A stretch of DNA of 59,493 bases from Candidatus Bathyarchaeota archaeon (GCA_025057795.1 JANXEP010000057.1:1-59493); one strand, 5' to 3'; positions 32,894 through 42,641 are shown, counted from the stretch's first letter. Numbers and translations are program-made. Notes: generated from the sequence alone by a model not told the origin.

Positions 32894-33331
32894 TTATTGT
32901 GTCTCATACCTGCGCCTTCGGGGCAAGCGGATCTCCAAGATGCCTTTCTTGAAGCGGACTTCCATCTTGTCCATGTAAACTGGCACTGGAATGCGTGTTT
33001 GGCAGTGGAATCTGTGGAATTCGCCCTTGTGATGGGTTATGCCGAACTCATCAAAGCTTACTTTCCTCCTCATTTTAGCCGAGATTTCAATGGTGTCGCT
33101 GCTTATTGGTTTAACTTCTATGGTTTTTTCTTCCGTGTATGGCAAATCCACGGTGACTATCACCTCGTTGCCAGTCACAGAAATGTTGTGCAGGGGTTCC
33201 ATGGTGCAAGCTCTGCAGTCCCAGCTTGGTCTTTCTATTATGCTTTCCCTCAAACTTTCAATCCATTCTTCTAGGCTTTCAAAGTATTCGTCCATAATGT
33301 CGAAAATTGAACGCCTTTTCCTTGTTATCAT
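32894..33331 (-). CDS. Small heat shock protein (Hsp20/alpha-crystallin)
   Basis: The 145 residues have a helical N-terminus, an alpha-crystallin domain from about 50 (NISVTGNEVIVTVDLPYTEE) to 138 with FHRFHCQTRIPVPVY, and the GILEIRLPRR strand. It is a chaperone holding unfolded protein. ATG 33331 has GGAGAGGGG upstream; GTG 33349, overlapping the previous stop as GTGA, is an alternative. It follows the PAC2 gene. Confidence 0.88.
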   Translation of the reverse strand: MITRKRRSIFDIMDEYFESLEEWIESLRESIIERPSWDCRACTMEPLHNISVTGNEVIVTVDLPYTEEKTIEVKPISSDTIEISAKMRRKVSFDEFGITHHKGEFHRFHCQTRIPVPVYMDKMEVRFKKGILEIRLPRRRRYETQ

Positions 33332-33345
33332 TTTAGCCCCTCTCC

Positions 33346-34110
33346 TCACGAAACGTATAATGGAATATCGTACTCTTGGGTTTTCCTCATTCTTGTAAGT
33401 TCTTGTTGTGTCCTCTTCATCATGTCCCTTGCTTTTAGACGGATCTCTTCGCCTTTTTCAAGGAGTTTTGATACATCTACCTTAATTCCTGTAATGTTGG
33501 CCAGCTGTTCCAACGCCTTCGCCGCGGCTTCGGGGTCTGGATAATTAAAGAAGCATTGAGCAAGCAGAGTTAAAGCCGGCATCCCCAAGATGGCGCAGTA
33601 TTGTAGCATAATCGCTTGAGGGCCAACCATATAGCCCTCTCTTAAAATTTCCAAACCCTTATCCTGAGCCATTTTTAGCATTTCTGGATTTGAGGCTGCA
33701 GCAAAAACTTTTAACTCTTCAAGGTCTTGCCTTTCCTCAACTGGTATACCACCTAATGATATCATCATTTTAACTCCTTTCTCTCTCCCCCAATCAATCA
33801 ACGCATGCATTATGGGGTATACCAAATCCTCGCGTAAAGGAGTTTCTGAGACAGCCAAAAGTATTTGGTCGTTTCCAAAAACTCTTATCGATGAGTGTGG
33901 AAGCCCCTCATGTAGCACGATCACTGGCGGCAGCAGTTTAGAATCTAAATATGCTACCTCTGTTAAGTTGAGTTCTGCGATCAAGTGTGATGCGGCTATT
34001 ACGCCTACAAGTCCTACGTCTGGAAAGCCGAAGATCATAAAAGCACCTTTTGGGATCTCCTTTTTCTCCAAAATTTTTATGTCGTTTTCCAAAAACCATT
34101 CCCCTACCAA
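33346..34110 (-). CDS. PAC2 family proteasome assembly chaperone
   Basis: The 254 residues match archaeal PAC2/PbaB proteins: FMIFGFPDVGLVGVIAASHL, SLGGIPVEER, GYMVGPQAIML and GMPALTLLAQ, followed by a helical C-terminus. Relatives assist or cap the 20S proteasome. The C-terminal YDIPLYVS is not a strict HbYX motif. It lies between XPD and Hsp20 genes on the same strand. Confidence 0.88.
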   Translation of the reverse strand: MVGEWFLENDIKILEKKEIPKGAFMIFGFPDVGLVGVIAASHLIAELNLTEVAYLDSKLLPPVIVLHEGLPHSSIRVFGNDQILLAVSETPLREDLVYPIMHALIDWGREKGVKMMISLGGIPVEERQDLEELKVFAAASNPEMLKMAQDKGLEILREGYMVGPQAIMLQYCAILGMPALTLLAQCFFNYPDPEAAAKALEQLANITGIKVDVSKLLEKGEEIRLKARDMMKRTQQELTRMRKTQEYDIPLYVS

Positions 34111-34152
34111 AATACTGGATGATAAAATTAAAAATCTTACGGAATAAAGCCA

Positions 34153-36300
34153 TTACGGGTTTTTACCACATTGCTTCCTCATGAACTCTTCTATTCTGGC
34201 AAGGATTTTTTCTACTTTGTAGTGGGCTTTCATCTCGTTTCTCCAGTCCTCTGGAAGCATGCGTTTAAATCTTCCAACTGCCCGCCTATCCATGATGATT
34301 ATTATCCCCCTGTCTTCGGGGCTGCGCAGGAGTCTCCCAGCCGACTGGGCTAAAGCGTTTAGACACGGGATGTTGTTTGCGTACTCCATTGCTTTGCGTC
34401 CAAATTTCTCTCTAAAGTACTTGTAGAGGGCTATTTGAAGTTCTGTTTTCTTTGGAAACGGAAGACCCACAACAATGACTGCTGAGAGCATGCTTCGCCC
34501 GTCCGCGGTCATGTCAACCCCCTCACTTATTTTTCCCCTTGCCACCCCGAAAACCACGCAGCGACGGTTCTCGTCCAGAAACCTCAAAACATCTGAAATC
34601 TTAGTCTTTCTCTCCTCGATGAGTACGGGTGAATCCTGCTTTACCGCGTCAGCGACAGTCCACATTATTTCATAAGACGGAAAGTAAACAGCGATTCTCC
34701 CTCCAATTTTTTGAATTAATTGGGTTAAGTGTGCAGCTATCCTTTTCCACTGAATTTCGTTGCGTTTTTCAAACTTAGTTGTAACCGCCTTATCCACGAT
34801 TATGAGTCTATTTTCCGGTGAGAAGGGGTTTGGAAGTTCCAAACCTTGGCAGCGATTCCTTTCTATGCCTAAAATATCTATGTAGTAGTCCCTATTCCAG
34901 AGGGTTCCAGACATTAGGATGGCTGAACGAAGCTCGTTGATGACACTTGCAGCTAAGGCGGGGTCAAGGCATCTAACTCCAAGCTTCACCCGCTTTCTTT
35001 TACCGTTGTCAGTTTCCACTTTAACGTATCTTATATAGCTTGAACCTGTTAGGCTTATCCAGTCTATAAGGAAATCTGCGCATCGGGAGAGGTAAGATAC
35101 TGGGCTTCTGCCCACTTCGCTTCTTTTCCTGCGTACAAGCTCTCCTTTATCTGCAAGCTCCTGAATAATTTCAAGCAGTTCGTCGCTGTGGATTCCGAGC
35201 TTTTTGGCTAGAGCATCAATTAGGTTGTCTCTTTCAATTATGTGTTCTGCGTCCAGTCCATAGCTCCTGTAGACTTTCTTTCCAAAATCTATCATAATGT
35301 CACGTAAAGCTTCTAAAAAGCCGAAATCATCTATTTCAAAGGTTTTTATTTCTTTTAAGGCTCTTTTCACAGACCTTGATGAAAGCTCGTCTGAAAAGAT
35401 GCCCGCCGCGTAGTAGGGCAAGCTGTGTGCTTCGTCAAATACACAATTAGCCTCTTTAACGCTTATGCCTGCCCTGCCCAGGATTGAGCCTCTGATGGCT
35501 TTCACGAGGATGTAATTGTAGTTGCCAACCACGATGTCCGCGTGTCGTGTCAAAATTTTTGTGACTTCATAGGGACATAATCCTTTGTCGCGGCATAATC
35601 CATAAACATCGTCTGGCAAAACCGGTCCAATTGTCTTGATTTTATTAACAACGCCATAGGCACACCAGCTTGGTCTTCCCCCGTCATAAGTTTTGTCGAA
35701 GTACTCGCATGTTCCGCCGAATGCGCCGTTCTTTAATCCCCTACAGTAATAAAGGAAATCCCTGTAGCTTACATCCTTAAGCTTGGGGTCTTCAAAAGTG
35801 CGGGGACACATCTCCTTTTTGCTTTTGAAAATGGAGGCAGCAAATTTGATGCCGCAATAGTACTTAACATTTTTAAGTTCTCGAGAGTATATTTCAAGCT
35901 GGCTTTTTGTACGCGTTAAGACTATGAGCCTTCCAATAGAGGGGTTAAGTTCTCTAGCCGCAAAGAAGGCTGTTAAAACTGAAATGGATTTTCCGGTGCC
36001 ACATGGAGAGGATAGCAAACCAACTTTTCCGTTTTTCATGGTTTCGTAGGAAAATTTTATAGCGTCGAGCTGAAAAGGGCGAAAGTCTGGGTATGGAAAG
36101 AACTCTTTAACAAGACTCTTGAAATCATCATTAGTTTTCCTTTCCGTTTTCTCCTCTAATGTCTCGTAAGTGGATTTTTTGATGAGTAGTGTCCCGCAGT
36201 TTTCGCAGAGGTGGCTTTTCACGTAATAGTTAACGGAATAGGCTTTACCGCATTGTCGGCAAACGTAAGGTGCATCCATCGGCAATAATTCACATCTCAT
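34153..36300 (-). CDS. XPD/Rad3-like superfamily 2 DNA helicase
   Basis: The 715-residue protein starts with a zinc ribbon (CRQCGKAY and CENCG, residues 14-35), which is extra to standard XPD. Walker A is SSPCGTGKS, the DEAH box is FDEAHSLPYY, and cysteines between them (CPRTF, YYCRGLK, GTCEYF, GLCRDKGLC) fit the [4Fe-4S] insert. Motif V/VI regions are GKISEGVDM and QSAGRLLRS. It would unwind DNA 5' to 3' in repair. It is divergent from the XPF nuclease gene, a likely functional partner. Confidence 0.93.
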   Translation of the reverse strand: MRCELLPMDAPYVCRQCGKAYSVNYYVKSHLCENCGTLLIKKSTYETLEEKTERKTNDDFKSLVKEFFPYPDFRPFQLDAIKFSYETMKNGKVGLLSSPCGTGKSISVLTAFFAARELNPSIGRLIVLTRTKSQLEIYSRELKNVKYYCGIKFAASIFKSKKEMCPRTFEDPKLKDVSYRDFLYYCRGLKNGAFGGTCEYFDKTYDGGRPSWCAYGVVNKIKTIGPVLPDDVYGLCRDKGLCPYEVTKILTRHADIVVGNYNYILVKAIRGSILGRAGISVKEANCVFDEAHSLPYYAAGIFSDELSSRSVKRALKEIKTFEIDDFGFLEALRDIMIDFGKKVYRSYGLDAEHIIERDNLIDALAKKLGIHSDELLEIIQELADKGELVRRKRSEVGRSPVSYLSRCADFLIDWISLTGSSYIRYVKVETDNGKRKRVKLGVRCLDPALAASVINELRSAILMSGTLWNRDYYIDILGIERNRCQGLELPNPFSPENRLIIVDKAVTTKFEKRNEIQWKRIAAHLTQLIQKIGGRIAVYFPSYEIMWTVADAVKQDSPVLIEERKTKISDVLRFLDENRRCVVFGVARGKISEGVDMTADGRSMLSAVIVVGLPFPKKTELQIALYKYFREKFGRKAMEYANNIPCLNALAQSAGRLLRSPEDRGIIIIMDRRAVGRFKRMLPEDWRNEMKAHYKVEKILARIEEFMRKQCGKNP

Positions 36301-36382
36301 AATGGGCTTTAGGAGGTAAAGAAGTTTACCCCTCCGCTTCTGCTGTGCTTAGGGTTTAAGTGAAGGCGCATCATTCTTATTT

Positions 36383-37060
36383 ATGGTGCTTGTGTTGTCC
36401 GAAGAATTTAGGCCGAAAATCTTTGCAGATGTGCGCGAAAGCATGGATGTTAAAGACTATTTAAAAGAGTTTGGCTGTGAGGTAGTTGAGGAGGCATTAG
36501 CGCCTGCGGATTATGTTGTTGCAGAAGACTACGCTGTTGAACGTAAAAAGCTTCATGACTTTTTCCGCTCCATTTTTGACGGGAGACTTTTTGAGCAAGC
36601 TGAAAGAATCGCTAAGACCTATGAAAACGCATGTCTAATCGTTGAAGGCGACGTAGTCAGCGCCATAAAAGAGGTGCATAGTCCGCATGTCTTCTGGGGA
36701 GCCCTAGCCAAAGTGATGGCTGAACACGACATTTCAGTGGTTTTTACGCCAAACGAAGCTCACACAGCCATGTACCTAAACGCATTAGCCAGAAAACTTC
36801 AGGAAGAGGAAAGGAGGAAAATCGCTGTCAAACATAAACCAAAAACATATACGCTGAAACAGAGGCAGCTGCTCGCTGTGCAGAGCCTTCCAAAAATAGG
36901 CCCCGAAAGAGCTGAGGTACTTCTCAGAAGATTTGGAAGCGTACGACGCGTATTCCAAGCGTCAAAAAAAGAACTGCTGTCGGTTAAAGGTTTAGGCGAA
37001 AAAACTGTCCAAGCCATACTTGAACTGTTAGACACAAAATATCCAGGGTTGGAGCAGTAG
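36383..37060 (+). CDS. XPF/ERCC4-type structure-specific endonuclease
   Basis: The 225 residues comprise an ERCC4 nuclease domain (DVRES and VERKKLHDFFRSI, the catalytic ERKX3DF-type motif) and a C-terminal double helix-hairpin-helix (about 165-220: LPKIGPERAEVLLRRFGS, VKGLGEKTVQAIL). It is the short crenarchaeal form without helicase. The C-terminal PIP box often found in this form is not seen; the protein ends LLDTKYPGLEQ. It cuts branched DNA in repair or fork processing. Confidence 0.93.
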   Translation: MVLVLSEEFRPKIFADVRESMDVKDYLKEFGCEVVEEALAPADYVVAEDYAVERKKLHDFFRSIFDGRLFEQAERIAKTYENACLIVEGDVVSAIKEVHSPHVFWGALAKVMAEHDISVVFTPNEAHTAMYLNALARKLQEEERRKIAVKHKPKTYTLKQRQLLAVQSLPKIGPERAEVLLRRFGSVRRVFQASKKELLSVKGLGEKTVQAILELLDTKYPGLEQ

Positions 37061-37068
37061 CTTTAAAC

Positions 37069-37077
37069 ATATTTAAG
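37069..37077 (+). promoter_or_regulatory. TATA-like box before SRP54
   Basis: CATATTTAAG overlaps this position, about 35-40 bp before the SRP54 ATG at 37109. Confidence 0.4.
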
Positions 37078-37108
37078 GATGTAAGCTGTCTTAAATCTGG
37101 AGAAGATC

Positions 37109-38443
37109 ATGGCTTTAGAGCGTTTAGGTTCAGCGCTTCACGAAGCTTTGCGGAAGATTTTCAGAGCCGCGATTGTCGATGAAGCGGCTGTTAAAGAGCT
37201 TGTCCGCGACGTGCAGCGGGCTTTGTTGCAGGCAGACGTGAATGTTCAACTTGTCCTTGAAATTTCTAAACGCATAGAAGAGAGAGCCCTAAAGGAGAAG
37301 GTTCCTCCGGGAATTTCTCGCCGTGAACATGTGATTAAGGTTGTTTATGAAGAGCTTACACGCTTTCTCGGCGAAAGACCTGTTCCATTAAACGTGGAGC
37401 CAGGCAAAAGAAAGGTGCTCATGCTTGTGGGTATTCAAGGTTCTGGAAAGACAACGGCTGCAGCTAAGCTTGCAAGATACTTCCAGAAAAGAGGATTAAG
37501 ACCAGCCCTAATCTGCGCGGACACTTATAGGCCAGGCGCCTTCGACCAGCTTCAGCAATTGGCAAATAGGATAAACGTGCCCATATATGGCGAGGCCAAA
37601 GCCAAAGATCCCGTTAAAATAGCCCTTGAAGGCCTAAAACTCTTCAGCGACAAAGACTTAGTGATAGTGGACACTGCGGGTCGCCACAAAGAAGAACGGG
37701 AACTAATAAAAGAGATGAAGATGCTTGAAGATAAAATTAAGCCCGACGAAGTTATGCTTGTTATTGACGGAACCATAGGCCAACAAGCATTAGCTCAAGC
37801 CAAAGCCTTTAATGAAGCTACTTCATTGGGCTCCATAATTGTAACGAAACTAGACGGCTCAGCTAGGGGTGGAGGTGCTTTATCCGCTGTCGCTGCTACA
37901 GGGGCTCCTATAAAGTTCATAAGCACGGGCGAAAAGGTTGAGGATATTGAGCCTTTCGTTCCATCCCGTTTCGTTGGCAGACTTCTTGGCATGGGTGACT
38001 TAGAAACTTTAATTGAGAGAGTGCGGGAAGCCGAGGTTAAGGTTCCGGAGAAAAAGGCTAAAGCCATCCTAAGCGGCAAATTCACCCTTACGGACATGTA
38101 TGAACAGTTTGAGGCTATGCGAAAGATGGGGCCTTTCCAGAAAATCTTGAAAATGCTCCCAGGCATGTCATATAACGTACCCGAGGACATGCTTGAAATG
38201 GCTGAAAACCGCCTAGAGAAATGGCGTGTCATAATCCAATCCATGACCCCTGAGGAGAGGGAAAACCCGAAGGTTCTTAATGCCTCGAGGCTTAGGCGTG
38301 TGGCAAGGGGTTCTGGAACGAGTGAAAAAGAAGTGAAAGAGCTTTTGAAACAGTACATCTTGATGCGCAAAATGTTGAAGACTATTAGAAGGAAAAAGAA
38401 GCTGCCTTTCTTTGGAAAAAGTTTGTCCTTAGACATAGGCTAG
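37109..38443 (+). CDS. srp54: Signal recognition particle protein SRP54
   Basis: The 444-residue GTPase has an N domain (1-90), a G domain with GIQGSGKTTAAAKLA (about 109), DTYRPGAFDQL, DTAGRH (about 188) and TKLDGSARGGG (about 246), and a methionine-containing M domain (about 300-430) for 7S RNA and signal peptides. It is the first gene of a rightward run leading to Pus10, L21e and RpoF. Confidence 0.97.
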   Translation: MALERLGSALHEALRKIFRAAIVDEAAVKELVRDVQRALLQADVNVQLVLEISKRIEERALKEKVPPGISRREHVIKVVYEELTRFLGERPVPLNVEPGKRKVLMLVGIQGSGKTTAAAKLARYFQKRGLRPALICADTYRPGAFDQLQQLANRINVPIYGEAKAKDPVKIALEGLKLFSDKDLVIVDTAGRHKEERELIKEMKMLEDKIKPDEVMLVIDGTIGQQALAQAKAFNEATSLGSIIVTKLDGSARGGGALSAVAATGAPIKFISTGEKVEDIEPFVPSRFVGRLLGMGDLETLIERVREAEVKVPEKKAKAILSGKFTLTDMYEQFEAMRKMGPFQKILKMLPGMSYNVPEDMLEMAENRLEKWRVIIQSMTPEERENPKVLNASRLRRVARGSGTSEKEVKELLKQYILMRKMLKTIRRKKKLPFFGKSLSLDIG

Positions 38444-38467
38444 GCGCATGCGGCTAAAGGAGTTTTT

Positions 38468-39802
38468 ATGAGTATCCTTGAACAAGCCTTAGAAATGCTT
38501 GAAAAGCACCCTTTATGCGATTACTGTCTCGGAAGGCAGTTTGCCTTACTTTTGCATGGTGTAGAAAACAAGGAACGGGGCGAAGTAATAAAAACCGCCT
38601 TGGCAATGGAAGCCCAAGCCCTAGCTGTCTCGAACAAGAATGAAGGGATGCGCATACTTAAAATTCTCGCTACAAACGGCTTTTCCAAAAAAGCCGAAGA
38701 AATCCTCCTAAAAATGCGGAAACGCGCCTCTAGAAAAAAATATCCAAAAACTTGTTTTTTATGCGAAAACCAGTTCGAGCTCATTGATGAACTGGCAAAG
38801 AACGCTGTTAAAAAACTCGCAGAGTACGAATTTCGAAACTTCCTGGTAGGCATAGATCTGCCCTTTGAAGTTGAAGAACGTGAAGACGAGTTTAAAGCAA
38901 GATTTAATGTGAAGTATGGCGAAAGCATCAGGCTTGAATTTGGAAGATTGTTGGGGAAGAAAATTTCCCATTACACGGGTAAAGCTTTAGAATATGCGAA
39001 ACCAGAAATCGTTGTCCTAATAAACCCAACAACGGGCGAAATGCGACTCCAAGCTAATCCCCTCTTTATCGCTGGACGTTACAAAAAGCTTGTTAGGAGC
39101 ATACCCCAATCAAGATGGTTCTGCTCCAAATGTAGAGGAAAAGGTTGCGGAGAGTGTAATTGGACTGGAAAAAGATACCTCGAATCAGTAGAGGAGCTAA
39201 TCAGCAAACCAGTTCTAGAAGCGACCGGAGGCGTTGAAACATCTTTTCATGCCTCAGGGAGGGAAGACATCGACGTTCTCATGCTTGGAAGAGGCAGACC
39301 CTTCGTAATAGAAGTTTCAGAACCCAGAAAGCGGTTCCTAGACCTTAAAAAACTCGAGGAAACCATAAACGCCAGCGCAAAAGGCAAAGTTGAAGTTTCA
39401 GAACTACGTTTTGTGGACAAAGATTTCGTTAGAAAGTTGAAGAAAGCGGAGTTTGCGCAGAAAGAGTACCATGTTGTCGTGGAGTTTGAAAAAGATGTTT
39501 CCGATGAAGACATCAAACTGTTGAGGGAAAAGCTGGCAAACGCCACCATAAAACAGAGAACTCCAACGCGTGTCCTGCACAGAAGGACTGACTTGACACG
39601 AGAAAAGTACATATACGAGGTGAAAATAAAGAGATTGTCGCCGAGAACAGTTGAGATGAGAATACTTTGTCAAGGAGGGCTCTATGTAAAAGAACTGGTG
39701 ACAGGTGATGATGGAAGAACAACCCCAAGCGTTTCAGAAATTCTTGGAATCAAAGCGAAGCCTATAAAGCTTGATGTTTTAAACGTAATTATGGAGGATT
39801 AG
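38468..39802 (+). CDS. pus10: tRNA pseudouridine synthase Pus10
   Basis: The 444 residues have an N-terminal accessory part with cysteine pairs (CDYCLGRQ, CFLCENQ) and CSKCRGKGCGECNWTGKRYL, and a catalytic domain with FHASGREDIDVLMLGRGRPF carrying the nucleophilic Asp. It makes pseudouridine 54/55 in tRNA. It is 13 bp before L21e. Confidence 0.95.
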   Translation: MSILEQALEMLEKHPLCDYCLGRQFALLLHGVENKERGEVIKTALAMEAQALAVSNKNEGMRILKILATNGFSKKAEEILLKMRKRASRKKYPKTCFLCENQFELIDELAKNAVKKLAEYEFRNFLVGIDLPFEVEEREDEFKARFNVKYGESIRLEFGRLLGKKISHYTGKALEYAKPEIVVLINPTTGEMRLQANPLFIAGRYKKLVRSIPQSRWFCSKCRGKGCGECNWTGKRYLESVEELISKPVLEATGGVETSFHASGREDIDVLMLGRGRPFVIEVSEPRKRFLDLKKLEETINASAKGKVEVSELRFVDKDFVRKLKKAEFAQKEYHVVVEFEKDVSDEDIKLLREKLANATIKQRTPTRVLHRRTDLTREKYIYEVKIKRLSPRTVEMRILCQGGLYVKELVTGDDGRTTPSVSEILGIKAKPIKLDVLNVIMED

Positions 39803-39814
39803 GAAGGTATTGAA

Positions 39815-40111
39815 ATGAGGAAGTCAAAAGGGTATCGCGCAAAAACTCGCCGTTTGCTTAGAAAAAAGCCTAGGGAAAGGGGCAAAATAAAACTAAGTAA
39901 GCTGCTTTACGAGTATCAGACTGGAGATGGTGTAGTTATCAAAATTGATCCAAGCGTTCAGGAGGGTATGCCCCATAGGCGTTATCACGGCAGAGTAGGC
40001 ACAGTTGTTGGCAGACGTGGGAAAAGCTACATAGTAAGTGTCACTCAAGGCGATGCTGTCAAAGAAATAATTGTAAGACCTGAACATTTAGAACCCTATA
40101 AAAGTGATTAA
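39815..40111 (+). CDS. rpl21e: Ribosomal protein eL21
   Basis: The 98 basic residues begin MRKSKGYRAKTRRLLRKKPR and contain MPHRRYHGRVGTVVGRRGKS, the SH3-like core of eL21. It is followed by the RNA polymerase subunit gene with the stop and the next start nearly touching. Confidence 0.95.
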   Translation: MRKSKGYRAKTRRLLRKKPRERGKIKLSKLLYEYQTGDGVVIKIDPSVQEGMPHRRYHGRVGTVVGRRGKSYIVSVTQGDAVKEIIVRPEHLEPYKSD

Positions 40112-40112
40112 A

Positions 40113-40460
40113 ATGTTGGAAAAAGCAGAAACTGAGAAATTTAAGGAAAAAAACCTAACAGTTGCGCAAGTTAAAAAGCTACTTGAAGGACTGGGTGAAG
40201 AGAACCTGGATCAATTCCAGAGGCGCACGTTAGATTATACATCCAAATTTTCTAAGGTTGATGCGGAAACTGCCGAAAAACTTGTTGATAAGCTCACTAA
40301 AGAATTTGGCGTAGATGAAATTGAAGCGGTTCAAATCGTCAATTGCATGCCGGAAAGCGTAGAAGAACTTAGAGTTTTTCTTGGCGGCGGTCGCAAAATA
40401 TTTGATTCATCAAAATTGGAAGCCATGGTTAAACTTTTAAACGAACATAAATTGAAATAG
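40113..40460 (+). CDS. rpoF: RNA polymerase subunit Rpb4/RpoF
   Basis: The 115 residues have the helical Rpb4/HRDC-like layout (LTVAQVKKLLEGLGEENLDQ, FGVDEIEAVQIVNCMPESVE). It pairs with RpoE (57452) to form the polymerase stalk. ATG 40113 is chosen over GTG 40104, which would overlap eL21. Confidence 0.93.
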   Translation: MLEKAETEKFKEKNLTVAQVKKLLEGLGEENLDQFQRRTLDYTSKFSKVDAETAEKLVDKLTKEFGVDEIEAVQIVNCMPESVEELRVFLGGGRKIFDSSKLEAMVKLLNEHKLK

Positions 40461-40511
40461 CCCTTCCCCATTTAATTGTTCTAAAGATAAAAGTGGGAAA
40501 AAGGCGATAGT

Positions 40512-41078
40512 ATGGAAAAGCGGTACGAAGAGTACGCTTACGTATTAGATTTTCTCCCCCATGGGCGTCCTGGGGTTCGTATTGCGGGTAGGGCTGGATA
40601 TAGAGCTGGAGCCCTTGTTCAACTTATTGGGGAGGAGTTTTTCACGCTTTTAGAGGCCTTAGTTAGGGAGGGCGTTAGTCTCAAACCCCACGATCGTGTT
40701 TACGTTGGAAAGGATGCTCGTGAGGAAATTGCATATATTGTTGGGCGGATAGGCTACGAAGAGTTAACAGCCGCCGCAAAGATGGAGCTTCCAGCCGTAA
40801 TTAGCCGTATTGTACTTAACCGTGAAAGATGGTTCGTCACTTTCTTCAACACGGCGCAAGCCATAACCCCAAGAATGCATGCCCTTGAACTGATTCCAGG
40901 AATAGGTAAAAAGTATATGTGGCAGGTCATTAATGAGCGTGAAAAAAGGCCTTTCGAAAGTTTTGAAGACTTACAAAAGCGCACTGAGGTTCCTAATCCT
41001 GTGAAACTTATCACCAAAAGGATTTTGGAAGAGTTAGCTGGTGAAAGCAAATATCGCCTTTTCACCAGGGCGCACTGA
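40512..41078 (+). CDS. DUF655 family nucleic acid-binding protein
   Basis: The 188 residues contain an OB-like N-terminal domain (YAYVLDFLPHGRP, HDRVYVGKDAR) and a helix-hairpin-helix (LELIPGIGKKYMWQVINERE). DUF655 proteins usually lie between Rpb4 and KsgA, as here, suggesting an RNA-related role that is not known in detail. Confidence 0.9.
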   Translation: MEKRYEEYAYVLDFLPHGRPGVRIAGRAGYRAGALVQLIGEEFFTLLEALVREGVSLKPHDRVYVGKDAREEIAYIVGRIGYEELTAAAKMELPAVISRIVLNRERWFVTFFNTAQAITPRMHALELIPGIGKKYMWQVINEREKRPFESFEDLQKRTEVPNPVKLITKRILEELAGESKYRLFTRAH

Positions 41079-41099
41079 AACTGGCTGGTTAAAGCTTTT

Positions 41100-41918
41100 A
41101 TGAGCTTGCTGGAGGAGACGAAGCGCATCCTTCGAAGGCATCGAATTTTTCCGAAAAAACGCCTCGGTCAACACTTCACGGTTTTCAATCCCCTTTTTCA
41201 GCGTTTAGCCGAATGTGCGACGCTCACCAGCAATGATATTGTGTTGGATGTGGGTGCCGGTTTAGGGTTTTTAACCCGCTTTCTCGCCAGCAAATGCAGA
41301 AAGGTTTTAGCTGTTGAAGTGGATCCGAGACTTGTAAAGGTTTTGCTGGAAAATCTTAAAAATTTATCCAACGTGGAAGTTGTTGAGGGTGATGTGCTTA
41401 AAACGCCTATTTCCCAATTCAACAAAGTGGTTTCCATACCGCCGTACAACATCTCTTCAGACTTGCTTTTGTGGCTTTATGAAAGGGAATTCGCCTGCGC
41501 AGTTTTAGTCTTTCAAAAGGAGTTCGTAAACCGCATTGTGGCTCCTGTAGGAAGCGAAAATTACGGATGGCTGACTGTTTTGGCATATTACCAATTCGAA
41601 ATTGAACTTTTTGGCGACGTGCCACGATGGATGTTCTATCCCCAGCCAAAAGTTGACTCCATAATTGTTCGTTTAAACCCCAAGAGTACGCCGCCTTTCC
41701 CGCTGGAAAATAAGGCTTTTTTCAAGCAGCTTGTGCAAGCGCTTTTCACCCAGCGAAATAGAAAGGTTAGAAATGCCATCAAGCCTTTCCTGGACAAATA
41801 TTCTAAAACCGTAGGAAGCAGCGTCCCGCCTGTTGATTCCCTTCCATTTCATGATAGGCGCGTCAGAGACTTGGCACCTGAAGATTTTGGTGAGTTGTCA
41901 AATGTCCTACTCAGTTAA
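41100..41918 (+). CDS. ksgA: rRNA adenine N6-dimethyltransferase (KsgA/Dim1)
   Basis: The 272-residue enzyme dimethylates two adenines near the 3' end of 16S rRNA. It has KRLGQHFTVFNPLF, the SAM motif LDVGAGLGFLTRFLA, EVDPRLVK and GDVLK. Motif IV, normally NLPY, reads SIPPYNISS (residues 112-120), so the usual catalytic Asn is Ile113. It overlaps the following HemK gene by 17 bp. Confidence 0.93.
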   Translation: MSLLEETKRILRRHRIFPKKRLGQHFTVFNPLFQRLAECATLTSNDIVLDVGAGLGFLTRFLASKCRKVLAVEVDPRLVKVLLENLKNLSNVEVVEGDVLKTPISQFNKVVSIPPYNISSDLLLWLYEREFACAVLVFQKEFVNRIVAPVGSENYGWLTVLAYYQFEIELFGDVPRWMFYPQPKVDSIIVRLNPKSTPPFPLENKAFFKQLVQALFTQRNRKVRNAIKPFLDKYSKTVGSSVPPVDSLPFHDRRVRDLAPEDFGELSNVLLS

Positions 41919-42516
41919 AAAAGTGTTTTTTAGAGATTACCTGTTTAATGTTTGGGGCAATGTATACGAGCCGGCTGAGGACTCTTTTCTGTTTGCTGAA
42001 AATCTCACATTGGAGAAGGGTGAAGGGGTCCTTGACATGGGTACTGGATGCGGAATTTTGGGTATAGTTGCTGCAGATAAAGCTTCGCGTGTTGTTGCTG
42101 TAGACATAAACCCCTATGCGGTGCGATGTGCAAAAGAAAACGCCAGGTTGAATGGTGTCGCTAACAAAATGTTTTTAATACAGGGAGACCTATTCGCTCC
42201 AATAAAAGCTGGGGAAAAGTTCGACGTAATCCTTTTTAACACACCCTATCTGCCAATAGACCTTTCTGAAGGTCAGAATTGGATTGAGAAGGCGTGGGCT
42301 GGCGGGACTAACGGCAGAGCGGTTTTAGACCGCTTTTTAAATGATTTTCCCGTATATTTGAAAGATGACGGACGAGTTTTGCTGATGCAATCAACGCTTG
42401 CGAACGTGGACAAAACTCTTAAGATATTTGCGGCTAAGGGCTTTAAAACACGAGTTGTTGCAAAGCGCGACCTTCCGTTTTTCGAAACTATAATGCTTAT
42501 TGAAGCGAAGCACTAA
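41902..42516 (+). CDS. HemK/Mtq2-like N5-glutamine methyltransferase
   Basis: The 204 residues include VYEPAEDSFLFAENL, LDMGTGCGILGIVAADKA and NTPYLPID, in place of the NPPY catalytic motif. Archaeal members methylate the GGQ glutamine of release factor aRF1 or other targets. ATG 41902 lies inside the end of ksgA; the frame runs further upstream but without similarity. Confidence 0.9.
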   Translation: MSYSVKKVFFRDYLFNVWGNVYEPAEDSFLFAENLTLEKGEGVLDMGTGCGILGIVAADKASRVVAVDINPYAVRCAKENARLNGVANKMFLIQGDLFAPIKAGEKFDVILFNTPYLPIDLSEGQNWIEKAWAGGTNGRAVLDRFLNDFPVYLKDDGRVLLMQSTLANVDKTLKIFAAKGFKTRVVAKRDLPFFETIMLIEAKH

Positions 42517-42641
42517 ATCAAACGCTACAAACACTATTTTTCTTTCACTCTTATAACCCTCTGATTGCTGATAAAAACATGTTAAAAAAGTATATAGCTT
42601 GAGGGCTTACTATTGCTAGAAAGGCTGGGAGCGTTGCCTAC

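Noticed and set aside
38521..39728. Several minus-strand frames opposite Pus10
   Set aside because: They overlap a clear conserved gene and have low-complexity Ser/Phe-rich composition.
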